A stretch of DNA of 64,000 nucleotides from Gerris lacustris. Its lineage: Eukaryota; Arthropoda; Insecta; Hemiptera; Gerridae. The DNA is taken from contig OX578276.1 of the NCBI GenBank assembly GCA_951217055.1, positions 134,218,587-134,282,586 of the forward strand, given 5' to 3'. The notes under the pieces were generated by a model. That model saw only the letters and a program-made list of their open reading frames with translations. It had not been told where the DNA came from and searched no databases. Both the position numbers and the translations under genes were made by a program. This document shows positions 46,641-57,699 of this stretch, piece by piece (position 1 is the stretch's first letter; each line of letters begins with the position of its first letter).

Positions 46641-46701
46641 GGTTGTACCTTAGTTGGAGCTAGATTGCGACGATGCTGAAGCCAGCAAAAAGAAATGATA
46701 T

Positions 46702-47189
46702 CCTCAGCAATAACTTAACCGTGAAAAAAGGGCCAAGTTCCAGACCCTAACCAAAAAGCCAGCCTATCAAAGTAGTGATATCTACTTTGTATCCACGTCT
46801 ACCCTTCATAGACCATAACCTCAGTTCAATTCTACTATCATGAGCAAGACTACTCTTTTAGCTTTATTGCTTAACACTTGGCCAATTTCTGAATAAGGCA
46901 TAAAACGCCAGTGTTATGTGTAGTCACATAATAGGAGTTACGTGGGTAATGGAAAGGAGAGAACTCAAAAGAAAAGAAAAAGTTTCAGATACCCTCCCAA
47001 AAAAGTCGTCATATTAGATCGGCATAATTTAGAAACGGGCCCAGTGTTAAGCAATAAAACTAAAAGAGTAACTTTGCTCATGATAGTAAAAATGAAGTGA
47101 GCTTATGGACTAAAGAAAGAGTAGACTTGGCCAAAAAGTAGGGGGTCTGGAACTTAGCTCTTTTTTTACGGTTTGGTTTTTGCTGAGCA
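46702..47189. repeat. Long inverted repeat, arms about 165-190 bp
   Basis: CTCAGCAATAACTTAACCGT .. AAGTTCCAGACCC .. ATCATGAGCAA .. TTTTAGCTTTATTGCTTAAC on the left is mirrored on the right (GTTAAGCAATAAAACTAAAA .. TTGCTCATGATAG .. GGTCTGGAACTTAGCTC .. TTTTGCTGAG). Central spacer about 140 bp. Foldback transposon or inverted duplication. Confidence 0.8.
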
Positions 47190-47280
47190 TATATTATTGA
47201 CCAGATTTAGTAATAATAATTATTAATAAAATAATCCGTTCAGGAGAATTCACCCTCGCGTCCGTACATAATCTTGCTGT

Positions 47281-47627
47281 TATGTGGCCGACAAACAATC
47301 AACTTGGTTGTCAACATAGTTTTCAACCAAGTTGACATTTAAGTTGACATTCAGGTTAACACTGACCTTACTTTGTTAAGTTTGTTGGGTAGGTTTTTGG
47401 GTTTAAAATGTGTGAAGAATTGTTATACCTTGATACCATCATCAATTATGTGAAGAAAAGGCTTGTCCGACATGATATAATTGATTTTGATTTTACTCCA
47501 ACCTGTGGACCAACATAAAATTTCAAGCACCAACTTATCCACAGACGATAATAAACATTGACTTCAACATGACATATTGACAACATGGTTGACAACTAAG
47601 TTGGTCGTCTAAAGCGGCCTTAATGGC
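47281..47627. mobile_element. MITE with GTTGACA-rich inverted ends
   Basis: GTGGCCGACAAACAATCAAC TTGGTTGTCAAC at the left; inward from the right GGCCGCTTTAGACGACCAAC TTAGTTGTCAACC. Internal GTTGACAT repeats. About 345 bp; no ORF. Confidence 0.65.
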
Positions 47628-47639
47628 CTTATTTATCTT

Positions 47640-48212
47640 TACATGCTTTTCAAGAAAAAGGAATACATTATTTACAAGAAACTGCATTGTATTTATATAC
47701 AACATCAAGGATCTTACAAAATGGTAGATAGATGTGTTACCTGAATAATTAAAGAAGCCGCTGATAAAAAATACAATTTATTATACATTTTATAAACATA
47801 CATAAATTGCATTTTTTATCAGCTCTTGTTAAAGATGAAGAGTTACTTGGATGTAGTTACAAAGTGCTTATAAGAGTGGAAGTTATTGGTATTTGCATAG
47901 ATATTAGTTGTTAGTTCATTTACATAACATTGTTTTAGAATGATGTAAACATGTCAGAGCTATTATGTACATACTTGTCTCACATCTTTCATCCTACTAT
48001 GTTTCTTTTTCAACTACTTTCATTTTCACATAATGTGTTAATTCAGGAAAAAATAAAAAAAAAATATATAAGAAATAAAAATGTTTTAATCACGCTTTGA
48101 TGAATTTTATATTACAATAATTCTGAACCGAATTTTGATGACCTAGGCAAACTTTCTCTTATACACATATTTATTATTATCTTATTGCTTTAGCGTCAGC
48201 GTCAGTAATTTT

Positions 48213-48215
<3 letters not shown>
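47640..48215. other. AT-rich non-coding DNA
   Basis: A short inverted pair (TGATAAAAAATACAATTTAT / ATTGCATTTTTTATCAGC) lies at about 47760-47822. Nothing else. Confidence 0.4.

Positions 48216-48302
<87 letters not shown>
48216..48302. repeat. (TA)n microsatellite
   Basis: About 42 TA units. Confidence 0.97.
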
Positions 48303-48307
<5 letters not shown>

Positions 48308-48309
48308 CA

Positions 48310-49825
48310 CGAAGCAGTTTATTAAACCTGAAAGCCGACTAGAGTTTAAGAATATTTAAAAGTTTCCAAATAATAGTTTTAGAATCGTCACGGCTGTTTT
48401 GTGTTACATAGATTCCTACATATTATTTAATCAAGAGGGTCCTTCCTCGGTCTTTCCTGGTATCACGTATGTGATATGTCGCAATTTCAATTTTATCTTT
48501 TTCCCCATTCTGTCGCTGTGTTTTGTTTTGAATTGTTTTTTTGTTTTTTTTAAATAAAATTTACGAAAACTTTTTTTAGTGAAAAAAACAAAACACTTTT
48601 ACTAAAATTAAAATAGAGATGTCTCTCGTACGAAAAAATAAAAACCACAAATTCGGAGTGAAAATATCTTTATGCCAAAATGTTTGAAAACAAACTTTTA
48701 AAAGTTGAAACATTATATTTACCTATATTAAAATACTATCAGACCTATTGTAGGCATTAACCTAATTAGTAAAAATGACATAACAGACAAATAATTTGTA
48801 ATCCTTTCTATTATTTATCCGTCCTATTTAAAGAAAAGTTTCATTGCTATGATCGTTGATCCGGAACAGCGTCGTTTTCGAAATATTCACAAAAATCATT
48901 AAAAAAACATCATTTTTGGACGTTTATCCTTAAAATTATCTATAATACTACACTTTTACGGCTATAACTTTTAAACTAGGAAAAGTTTAGAAAATTTTTT
49001 CAGGTTTAAGAAGTAGTACTTTAGGCGTACTTCTATGCAACAAAAAGAAAAAAATTGATTCCGCCTTTCAAAGGGTCAACGTAGCCCTATGAAGGACGTG
49101 GTTTCCTCTTGCGCTTAATTTTTTTTCTGAAAAAAAAAAAAAAAAAAAAAAAATGTTTAATACATTTTTTGGAATATCTTTCATAGTTTAGGCAGAAGTA
49201 GCCTTCAAAGAAGACTACTTTAGTGTGCTGTTGTTACAAAAAAGTAATGTAACATTTTTTTATTTTAAACGTAATAACTTGCTATTGAGAGTATTTAAGA
49301 TTATTTTAAGAATAATTTGGATAGTTTAAACCCCTCTTTCCTAAAGTTTCTAGAGAAAATATGTTTAATTATTTACTTTTTTCCACCAATTTTTATAAAT
49401 TGAACAATCATTTTTGATTCCAATATGCAGTCGTACCTCCCTAAAGTACCATAAAAAATTCATTAGGTATATAGAATTTTATTTTTATTTTTTTTTTAGA
49501 GAAAAGAAAATAGTTTTCCTGAAAAAGGAATATTTTTATCCCGAACCATTTTCACCCATTATTAAAATTTTCTAGAACTTTTTTAAAAATCTCCACTTGT
49601 TTCATATATTTGGTAGGTTTTTCAAAATTGTAGACAATGAACTCGGAGCGATTTCATAATACGGGATTCTTCATTGTTTTTCATTCCTTTGTCTACGCCT
49701 AGGAATAAATGCAGTTTTACTGAAAGTTATTTTCTTTTTAACATCTGTACGATGAGTAAGTAAGAACGAATAAATCACGGTGCAAAAAGTCAAGAGCTTT
49801 ATAAACGTCTGAAGTGAATTCTAAA
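48310..49825. other. AT-rich non-coding DNA
   Basis: A-run at 49128-49152. No gene recognised. Confidence 0.45.
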
Positions 49826-49832
49826 CTGAGCG

Positions 49833-50147
49833 AAGGTGCGTTCACACCTGACATTTATTGCATGACATTTATGTCAGACAGAAATCTCAAAAGTCTGAGA
49901 TTTATGTTTCTACTCTCAGCTATAAGTGTCGACACTTCTATACCAACAGATGTAAACACCGATTATTTGAAAATTCAAACTCCTCTTCGTACATTTATTG
50001 CAAATTTAAGCATTGCGAGAAGTGTCAGACATATATCTCCGACATAAATCTCAAGCAATTACTCTCAGATGTAAACACTCATAGCGATTTCTGTCTGAAA
50101 CTTGACATTTATTGCCGGAGAGAAGTGTCAGGTGTAAACGCACCTTT
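49833..50147. mobile_element. MITE with AAGGTGCGTTCACACCTGAC ends
   Basis: AAGGTGCGTTCACACCTGAC at the left; inward from the right AAAGGTGCGTTTACACCTGA. TGACATTTATTGC occurs near both ends and in both orientations. About 315 bp. The overlapping 77- and 98-residue frames are not genes. Confidence 0.85.
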
Positions 50148-50159
50148 ATGGTAAAAACC

Positions 50160-51390
50160 ACAACTCTATGACTTTTTTTGTTTTTGAGTTATTACGCAAA
50201 AATAACTATGTATAAAAAAATTGATACACCGAAATATCTCGAATACTATTGAGAATTGCATAAGGCATAATATATACCTTTTTTCTGTTCATCGTGGGCC
50301 ATAGAATCTTGATTTCTTTTTTGTCCCAATAAAACTGGGTCACCCCCTATGCATATATACAGGGTAAATTATTTTATCCAGCAAAAGAAGCTTACAGTAA
50401 TTTAATTGGAAATTGGTGTGTATTACCTTGTTATAATCAGTTATCAGATAGTACCTGTGTAATTTAGAATATTAATTGTCACTTTTTAACAAAGACGTTT
50501 AGCTCCTGGTAGCAATAAGTTTTCCTTTACTTTATTAATTACTTCCCCCTGTGCTTTACACAATGTCATTGAATAAGGGTAACGTCATAGAAACTTGAGA
50601 ATACGGTACAATGAGGCTAGACTCCTAACTCCACTACAGCTTCTATCTACTATTACTATAACAATATAGAACGACATTACAGGGGTAGAAATGAGGCAGG
50701 GTTAAGCGTTCCTCACAGCCCTCCTGTAATTTAGACAAATACCAGTTTTGTAGGCTTTCATTATGGAAAGTTATTTTTTTCTTTTCCTTTAAAAAAATTA
50801 AATCGATGCTAAAAAAGTATACTCGGAGTGAAAAGCCAAATATAAGACTTGTGCAGTAGTTCTAAATGTTACGTGTCACTGAATAATTATTCAGTAAAAG
50901 GATTAATATGTTGGGGGGGGGGGGGGGGGGGGAGGGACTGTCGTGTTTGAGGCTACTGTGCATCTATGATTATAAAAAATACATTTTTAAGGATCAGTTT
51001 ACAAAGCCAAGTTGCAAAGGAGGGTAGGTAGTAGGTAGGTGTATTGTTCCTCAAACTATATAACTTTGTTTCTTAAAACAATCTACAGCAGTATGGTCTT
51101 GAAGTATAATAAAGTATAATAGCAGTATGGTCTTGAAGTATAATATGGGGTTGAAGTCAGTTATTACAGGCTCGCTTTTATTACTTCCATTACATGGTTT
51201 ATATCATCAAAGTTATTAGAGAAATTTACCTTGATAACTATTATACCTTTCACTAAACCCGCTTTAAAAGCAAATACCTTACAAATTATTATATTTGACA
51301 TTAAGAATAGCATGTTGAATGTAATTTAAATAATGCTATACATTTTAATATGGATATGTTTAAGCTCTGAGATACAGAAGGAATTTCCGT
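50160..51390. other. Non-coding DNA
   Basis: Poly(G) of 20 at 50913-50932 and a short tandem repeat AGCAGTATGGTCTTGAAGTA at about 51088 and 51121. No gene. Confidence 0.5.
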
Positions 51391-51392
51391 CA

Positions 51393-51645
51393 CGCCAAAT
51401 ACGACATGAATCATGTAACGCTTTTAAATGTAGTGCCAGAAAGTTAGGATTTGACAGGACGTCGATAGGTTTTCATTTATACATTGTACAATATTTCGAT
51501 GATAGGCGGGCTGAAGTTTCAAAAAACGACATGCAACATGTATCGCTCTTAAATATCGTGCCAGGAAGTTAGAATATAATAGGAGGTAGTTTGGATTCAC
51601 TTGTATTCATTGTAGTACTACATTTCGCTGATAGAAGTTCTATAT
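51393..51645 (+). repeat. Tandem pair of about 125-bp units
   Basis: CGACATGAATCATGTAACGC TTTTAAAT..GTGCCAGAAAGTTAG recurs as CGACATGCAACATGTATCGC TCTTAAAT..GTGCCAGGAAGTTAG, each followed by a TTCATT..CATTGTA..ATTTCG..GAT segment. Diverged. Confidence 0.7.
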
Positions 51646-51814
51646 TTTAATTAAAATGATACCAGAGCTCCTAGCGGACCAAATGATAATCAAAGTGGAC
51701 TAATCTTTCAGATTTTACACCTCAAGATGATCTATCCACTATCAAATAGAAAAATGGTTTTACAATATGCGATAATTTCTCCTCTTAAGCATTATGGTCT
51801 GTGTGTGGAAATTT

Positions 51815-52470
51815 TGATTCAAGGCGTAGGGTGAATATTTTACTACCCTCTTCGTTATTGAGCTGAGCGAAGCGATGCTCTAATACTACACTTTGCATTT
51901 GGTTGGACACATACCCCTCCTGAACGGCTGAACCGATCCGCACAAAATTCAGCACGGTCATAGTGACCAACCATAGGTACAAAAGTTAAAATAGTATAAT
52001 CCCTTTATGATGCATGTCGTTGGAAAGCTCTTTAAGAGTACAGTTATTGTTGTTATGTTCACTTTTGTGATATTTTCATTTAAGAGAGGTGGAACATAGA
52101 AAAAAAAAGGAAAAAAATGATTTTTAATTAAAAATTACAAATATGTATTACTATTTTTTTATCTGATTTCAGCTGTTTGTAAATACAAATGTTTTTTGTT
52201 AACTATCAGCTGTTTAATAGATCCCATCAGCTGTTTAATATATCAGATCAGCTGTTTATAAATAATATTGTTTCCTGTTAACTATCAGCTGTTTAATATA
52301 AGTTTATTCATAACAAATGTATGTGTTTGTTATTCTGTAAAAATTAGGAATATTACTATTTTTGATCCGATTTCAGCTGTTTATAAACAAAAATGTTTAT
52401 TGTTAACTATCAGCACGCTCAGCTCAATATTGCAATTGCAATTCCATTGCACACTTCCACAATTCCATTG
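51815..52470 (+). repeat. Dispersed repeat family B, copy 3
   Basis: GAGCTGAGCGAAGCGATGCT, TTGGTTGGACACATACCCCT, CTGAACGGCTGAACCGATCC, AGAGTACAGTTATTGTTGTT and four CAGCTGTTTAATA/TTTATAAA blocks. Interrupted at its end by the palindrome at 52471. Confidence 0.75.
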
Positions 52471-52680
52471 CCGCTCCCTGACTTGTCGGTACGATATCGG
52501 GAAGCTAGTATGCCGATGCGGTAAGATTCTTTACCGAGCGCCTATATCTTACCGATTCGGTGCAGATTCTTTCCGAAAAAGAATCTGTTACCGAATCGGT
52601 AAGATATAGGCGCTCGGTAAAGAATCTTACCGCATCGGCATACTAGCTTACCGATACCGTACCGACAAGTCAGGGAGCGG
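52471..52680. mobile_element. 210-bp near-perfect palindrome (foldback element)
   Basis: Arms of 105 bp meeting at about 52575 without a spacer. CCGCTCCCTGACTTGTCGGT at the left is the complement of ACCGACAAGTCAGGGAGCGG at the right; TACCGATTCGGT, CGAGCGCCTATATC and GTATGCCGATGCGG pair too. Only a few mismatches. Far more G+C-rich than its surroundings, and inserted at the end of a family B repeat. Confidence 0.95.
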
Positions 52681-52902
52681 CCTTAGTTTAAAGTTATTTT
52701 ATCTGAATGTTGCCTTTTTTATCAAATGCACTAACGTTTTAGAGATTAGTATTATTCTCATAATAAACAAGCCATGAGGAGGATTACCAGATGGATGGTC
52801 GAACACGGCCTATCATTGGCCCTTAACAAGACTGAAGTTCTGTTGATAACCAAGAAGAGGATCCCCACCATATTCCCAGTATAAGTAGGTGACGAGTCCA
52901 TA

Positions 52903-53160
52903 GTGACAAAGCCAGCGGTAAAATATCTCGGCATAATGATCGACTCCAAAATGACGTTCATGGAGCAAATTAAATTAGCTGCTAATAAGGCAGAGACGAG
53001 CGTCAGAGCGCTCAGCAGATTGACGAAGAACCCTGGTGGACCACGGTCTAGTAAACACCGCCTGCTCATGTCAGCAGTGCAGATGATCTTGCTGTATGGA
53101 GCTGAAATTTGGGCCGACATCCTCAAGAAGAAGAGTCGCTGCTTCGAGTTCAGAGGCTGA
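52903..53160 (+). pseudogene. R1-type LINE fragment downstream of RT
   Basis: TKPAVKYLGIMIDSKMTF, then LAANKAETSVRALSRLTKN, GGPRSSKHRLLMSAVQM and LLYGAEIWADIL. 'V-K-Y-L-G-x-x-I-D' and 'L-Y-G-A-E-I-W' are standard thumb/connection motifs of R1/I-like LINEs. The same frame extends upstream to about 52772 through one stop codon. It ends with a frameshift after WADILKK. Confidence 0.85.
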
Positions 53161-53317
53161 GCGCTCTGAGGGTCTCCTCCGCTTATCACTCAGTCTCAGG
53201 GCCTGCAGTTCTGGTTATTGCTGGAGTCATACCTATTGAGCTTCTTGCATAAGAAAGGAAGGCGGTGTTCTCCAGAAAGACCGAAACCGGAGAAGATCCT
53301 AGACGAGAAGAGAGAGA

Positions 53318-53743
53318 ATGAGGACAATGGAGCGATGGCTACAGGATTGGGAAGGAGAGACTAAAGGACGCTGGACAGCGAAGCTGATTAATGATCTAAA
53401 AGCCTGGGTGAACAGAGGTCACGGAGAAATAAGTTATTATATGACCCAGTTTTTAAGTGAGCATGGGTATTTCCGATCATACCTGTATAAAATTGAGAAA
53501 CACCCATCACCTGACTGCCTCTATTGCCCGGACACGCTAGACAACGCGGAACACACCTTTTTTGAGTGTACCAGCCGGGCGCAGCAAAGATCAAGCCTAG
53601 AAGAGGAGATTGGTCAGGTCAAGCCACAGGATATTGTGGAGGCCATGCTGAGAAAAGAGGACAACTGTAACCTCGTTGCACGCTACGTGGAAGAAATTCT
53701 AAAGAGGAAGAAGATTGATCCAATAAAGATGAGAGGCCTTTAG
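53318..53743 (+). pseudogene. R1-type LINE C-terminus with CCHC knuckle
   Basis: 141 residues: MERWLQDWEGETKGRWTAKL, GEISYYMTQFLSEHGYF, YLYKIEKHPSPDCLYC and DNAEHTFFECTSRAQQR. C-x2-C-x7-H-x4-C is the conserved knuckle at the end of R1-clade ORF2, and 'G-R-W-T ... Y-x-x-T-Q-x-L-x-x-H-G-x-F' precedes it in that clade. The stop at 53741 is probably the natural end of ORF2. Confidence 0.88.
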
Positions 53744-53899
53744 AGGCATAAGTAAATAGGGCCTGGCCTGAAGTAATGTGTAGAACAGTTCCGGGCTAAA
53801 GCCCTAGAAGGTAAAGTGGGGGGAAGGTGTTTTAGCCGGTAGTCTTGACTTCCCCACCAGAAAAAAATGTATATAATGTAAAAAAAAGTGTATATAGTC

Positions 53900-54560
53900 A
53901 CTAGCACTATTAATTTTATTTAAAAAAAAAAAAGTTTTAATAATCGAATCACGAACCAAGAATAAATTAATAATTTTAATTTAACTACTATATAGAGGTA
54001 AATTAAATGAATAAACTTGGTGCAAGTAAGCAGAAATGGGATCAAAGGAGATAATTTATTTAACATTTTAATTGCTGCCCTGGCCTCTACAAGATTTACA
54101 AGCTTTATTAATTGAACTTTAATTTATTAAATTAGATTAATCTACATCAAAGTGAAGTTAAATTAAAAAAAAATTGTCTGTATGTTAATTATCTTATTAA
54201 CAGACTCTTTAATCTAGGATCTCTAATTAGCTAGGGTACCAAAGTTTGAAAATCGAAACCATGTAACTATAACAACAATAATACATTAATTGTAACTGTT
54301 CATAAGTAATGTTTCATCTAATAATTAAGTATCGAATTAGTAATTTTTTTAACTTTTTTCAGAGGTAATTAAAATCATAATATAATAGGCACCAGGTGGC
54401 CCCATAATAGGTCCTAGCGGTAACTAATAAGGTAACGTTGCTTTATAGGATTAGTAAGAACAACATTAATTTAAATGGATCTATAAATGATATAAATCTG
54501 CATTAATTAAATTTAGTGATCACGGACAACGGGACAATTGAATTATACATAAAAGATACC
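53900..54560. other. AT-rich non-coding DNA
   Basis: No gene or repeat boundary recognised. GGTTGTACTAATTTTGGTAT just beyond (about 54575) recurs at about 55397, so the next block is bracketed by direct repeats. Confidence 0.45.
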
Positions 54561-54635
54561 TATACTAAGAATTTCTGGTTGTACTAATTTTGGTATATTG
54601 AACATCCTGCATATTATAGTATATATATTTATATA

Positions 54636-54752
<117 letters not shown>

Positions 54753-54904
54753 TAAATGTAATACCGTGTTTTTGCACACTGCAATAGGCTACACAATTTG
54801 CGAGAGACACCAAGGGATGTGCCACGCAAGCGTGGCCCATAGGAACTTTTCCAACATCAGACATCGCGTCATTAAGATGTTGGCTCGGCATACGCCATGT
54901 CCTT

Positions 54905-54946
54905 CATCGTTTCGTCGCGTCCGACTCATCAGGGGCCCGACGATGC
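54905..54946 (-). ncRNA. Hammerhead ribozyme motif, minus strand
   Basis: Mirror copy: read on the minus strand, GCATCG (54946-54941), GTC, GGGCCC (54938-54933), CTGATGA (54932-54926), stem II GTCG/CGAC, GAAA (54913-54910), CGATG (54909-54905). One stem III pair is lost compared with the plus-strand motif; the core is intact. Confidence 0.78.
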
Positions 54947-55130
54947 CCACCCAACTCTGGACCTATACTAGATCAAGAATTGTGTAGCCTATTGCAGTGT
55001 GCAAAAACACGGTATTACATTTATGATGTGTTTTGCCAGCCTAGCAAAAATGGCGGTATGAGATCAAGTTCGTCTCTGATAAGTCCTATATCCGATCTTC
55101 TTGATCTAGTATAGGTCCAGAGTTGGGTGG

Positions 55131-55173
55131 GCATCGTCGGGCCCCTGATGAGTCGGACGCGACGAAACGATGC
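55131..55173 (+). ncRNA. Hammerhead ribozyme motif, plus strand
   Basis: Stem III GCATCG (55131-55136), cleavage triplet GTC (ending 55138), stem I zone GGGCCC (55139-55144), core CTGATGA (55145-55151), stem II GTCG-GACG-CGAC (55152-55163), core GAAA (55164-55167), stem III return CGATGC (55168-55173). All core nucleotides of the hammerhead consensus are present and stems II and III pair fully. Stem I is only a six-base palindrome with no loop, so it cannot close on itself; two copies could pair with each other through it. Confidence 0.8.
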
Positions 55174-55281
55174 AGGACATGGCGTATGCCGAGCCAACAT
55201 CTTAATGACGCAATGTCTGATGTTGGAACAGTTCCTATGGGTCACGCTTGCGTGGCACATCCCTTGGTGTCGCTCGCAAAT

Positions 55282-55286
<5 letters not shown>

Positions 55287-55346
<60 letters not shown>
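55287..55346. repeat. (TA)n microsatellite, right flank of the ribozyme block
   Basis: About 29 TA units directly after the right arm. Confidence 0.95.
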
Positions 55347-55347
<1 letters not shown>

Positions 55348-55789
55348 ATATATATGTAACGCAGACACCTTTTCTGTGTAGTCAATTAAGACTTGCAGGT
55401 TGTACTAATTTTAGTATATTGAAGCATAATGCATATTATATAATATATAAGTCATCTCAGATAACGAGTTTGTTAGTTTTATAAAAAAACTATTTTATTT
55501 AACATACAATTATATAATATTACGATTATTATTGAAGTTTTATAAAATAGCTAAAACAATTGAATTTTACTTTACTTAAACTCTGTTTAATTTAAAATTG
55601 AAATTAAGAATTTGAATTTAGTAAAGGACAAACTTCTTACATTATAAAACGAATAGCAAACCGACATAGGTACTGCCTCTGAATGGAAATTAAGAAAGGA
55701 TGTAAGGTCGAAAAAGTCAGGAGCTTATATACTACCAGGCGTGCTGATCTTGCAGGAAAAATGCGGACTGTAAGAACAGCGTCTATAAC

Positions 55790-56845
55790 TTGTCACCTGC
55801 TCTCACGGCTACACTTCTTTTTTTTTAAAGATCACTTTGAAATTTGGCATATATGTGTATTTGTGTATAGTACCTACCCACACATTAAAAAAAAATCAGG
55901 GTAAAAAAATGTAAGGTTACATTTTTTTTATTTTCAGTTGATGAGTAATGTATTCACGATTTCGCACCATGTGTCAGCGTGGGTTCAATTTTAACCATTT
56001 TTTAGACAACCTTATTTTTTTTATATGACAAGGTAGAGTCATCCTATTTTGATCATCGCTTCTGCAAAGGTAAATCAACAAGAATTGTAAAAGAACATGT
56101 AAAATGGAGTTTCTTCGAATCCTTCAAGGGATTTAATTTATTGTTGAGATTATTGTATCTAGTTATTTGAATCTCTCTAGGATTCAAGCAAAATTTCTTG
56201 GAGATATAGAATTCTTCCGATTTTAAACAAGAATTTAACTAAACTAATCGATAATAACAACTAAGCAATGTTATGCAAAATTCAATCTTGCCAATTTTAT
56301 TGAAAATTGCCAAAGATATTGGGAATTTGAGGAGCAAAAATGTAAATCATTTTAGATTTTACTTAGATAAAAAATAAGCTGGTCAAGTGTGTGCTAGTCA
56401 GCACACAGCGAGGGTCCGTAGGCATCACAGTATTGTTTGAAGTACCTATTGATGGAGCTTTCTAAAATGCTAAAAAACCTACTTGAACTATCCTATGGGT
56501 CTGATATTCTCAAAACACATGAAATAACTTCTGATAAGGTATTTTTTTGCCAGTGAACCGGACAATAAACATATAAATGCATCGAAAAGAGCATAATTAT
56601 AATTATTTTGTCAATAAAAAAAAAATCTTGAAATTTTCAAAAAGTGGTATCTTTACTTTTGATCGAAGAATGTTCAGGAGGGGACACTTTTCACACCAAC
56701 TTCAAACTCGCCTACGCTCGCCTACGCTCGCCTTATCAAAGCTTATAACTAAAAAATTATATATTTTTGTAATCAGCTCAACGTGTTTTCATATGATACC
56801 CCACACGATCTCCAAAAAAAATTAACCCTTAAGTTTTTTTCCCCT

Positions 56846-56883
<38 letters not shown>

Positions 56884-56965
56884 GTGTGGGTAGGTACTAA
56901 ACACGTATATGCCAAATTTCAAAGAATCTAAAAAAATGGTGTAGCCGTGAGAGCAGGCGACAGGC
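55790..56965. repeat. Inverted repeat pair (55790-55905 / 56850-56965)
   Basis: CACCTGCTCTCACGGCTACA, GAAATTTGGCATATATGTGT and AGTACCTACCCACACATT on the left; the complements AATGTGTGGGTAGGTACT, ATATGCCAAATTTCAAAG and TGTAGCCGTGAGAGCAGG on the right. A poly(T) of about 36 lies at 56845-56880. The right side continues into GGACGGACAGACAGACA. Probably the two ends of one element; the 0.95-kb interior has no gene, but CGCCTACGCTCGCC is repeated at about 56708. Confidence 0.7.
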
Positions 56966-57113
56966 GGACGGACGGACAGACAGACACACGCAGGAAAATA
57001 TTACAATTAATAATAATCACTATCAGATTATATAATTTATTTTTAACTCTAATAATTAGGTAACTTACAGATCATTTTCACACTTTTTCATCTTCTTTTA
57101 AATTGTAAAAATG

Positions 57114-57690
57114 TTTATCTACGATTGATACGAAATATAAACATTATATCTCTGTTTAGATGCGTAGAAAGTGATTCTTTACGTACTTGTATTCATTGCG
57201 CATGCGCGTCTCATAGTTCTGAAGAATTCCTCTTCTTTACCACACTAGTGCGGTAAAGAAGAGGAATCCTTCAGCTTTACGCACGATTAGAGAGTTTGTT
57301 TACATTTAACAAGACTAATTTGCTGTTTGTTTAATAAAAGTAACTTTTATATCGAGTTTTTTGTGAAAATCAATGAGTGATTTAAATGATTATGACGAAT
57401 ATGAGGAGAATAATACGCCTCCCGAAATAATTCGGCACAAAATACAACTAATGAATTAATGTTATCTTTATCAAAAGAGAAATACGAACTTGCATACTGG
57501 AAGTTTATTTCTTTCTGTATTTATTATTTAAATCTAACAATCGTAGATAAAGTATGGTACGCAACTCGTGCGAAAACGGCATTTTGCATTGCTCGTGTGG
57601 TTTTACCACCCTCGCTGTCGCTCGGGTGCAAACCTCACACTCGCATGCAAAATGCTACTTTTCGCACTCGACGCGTAATGTACTATTTCT
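57114..57690 (+). mobile_element. Family C composite element, copy 3
   Basis: TTTATCTACGATTG at 57114, hairpin CCTCTTCTTTACCACACTAG TGCGGTAAAGAAGAGG at about 57230-57265, ATG at 57373 (MSDLNDYDEYEENNTPPEII, then a one-base deletion), CAATCGTAGATAAA at about 57539, then the fold-back segment ending GCGTAATGTAC. Confidence 0.82.
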
Positions 57691-57699
57691 TGTAGGTAG

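Larger units (their letters stand above)
52772..53890 (+). mobile_element. 3' part of an R1-type non-LTR retrotransposon
   Basis: Coding remnants run from the end of RT (RRITRWMVEHGLSLALNKTE) to the C-terminal zinc knuckle, then a 3' UTR (GGGCTAAAGCCCTAGAAGG .. TTGACTTCCCCACC) ending near a short A-rich tail. At least one stop (TAA at about 52880) and a frame break at about 53160. Less diverged than the other LINEs here, with G+C-richer codons. Confidence 0.85.

Noticed and set aside
49814..50154. Two overlapping plus-strand ORFs of 77 and 98 residues
   Set aside because: They lie in the MITE 49833-50147; no family resemblance.
50370..50395. ACAGGGTAAATTATTTTATCC as a Tc1/mariner end
   Set aside because: No inverted partner found in the window.
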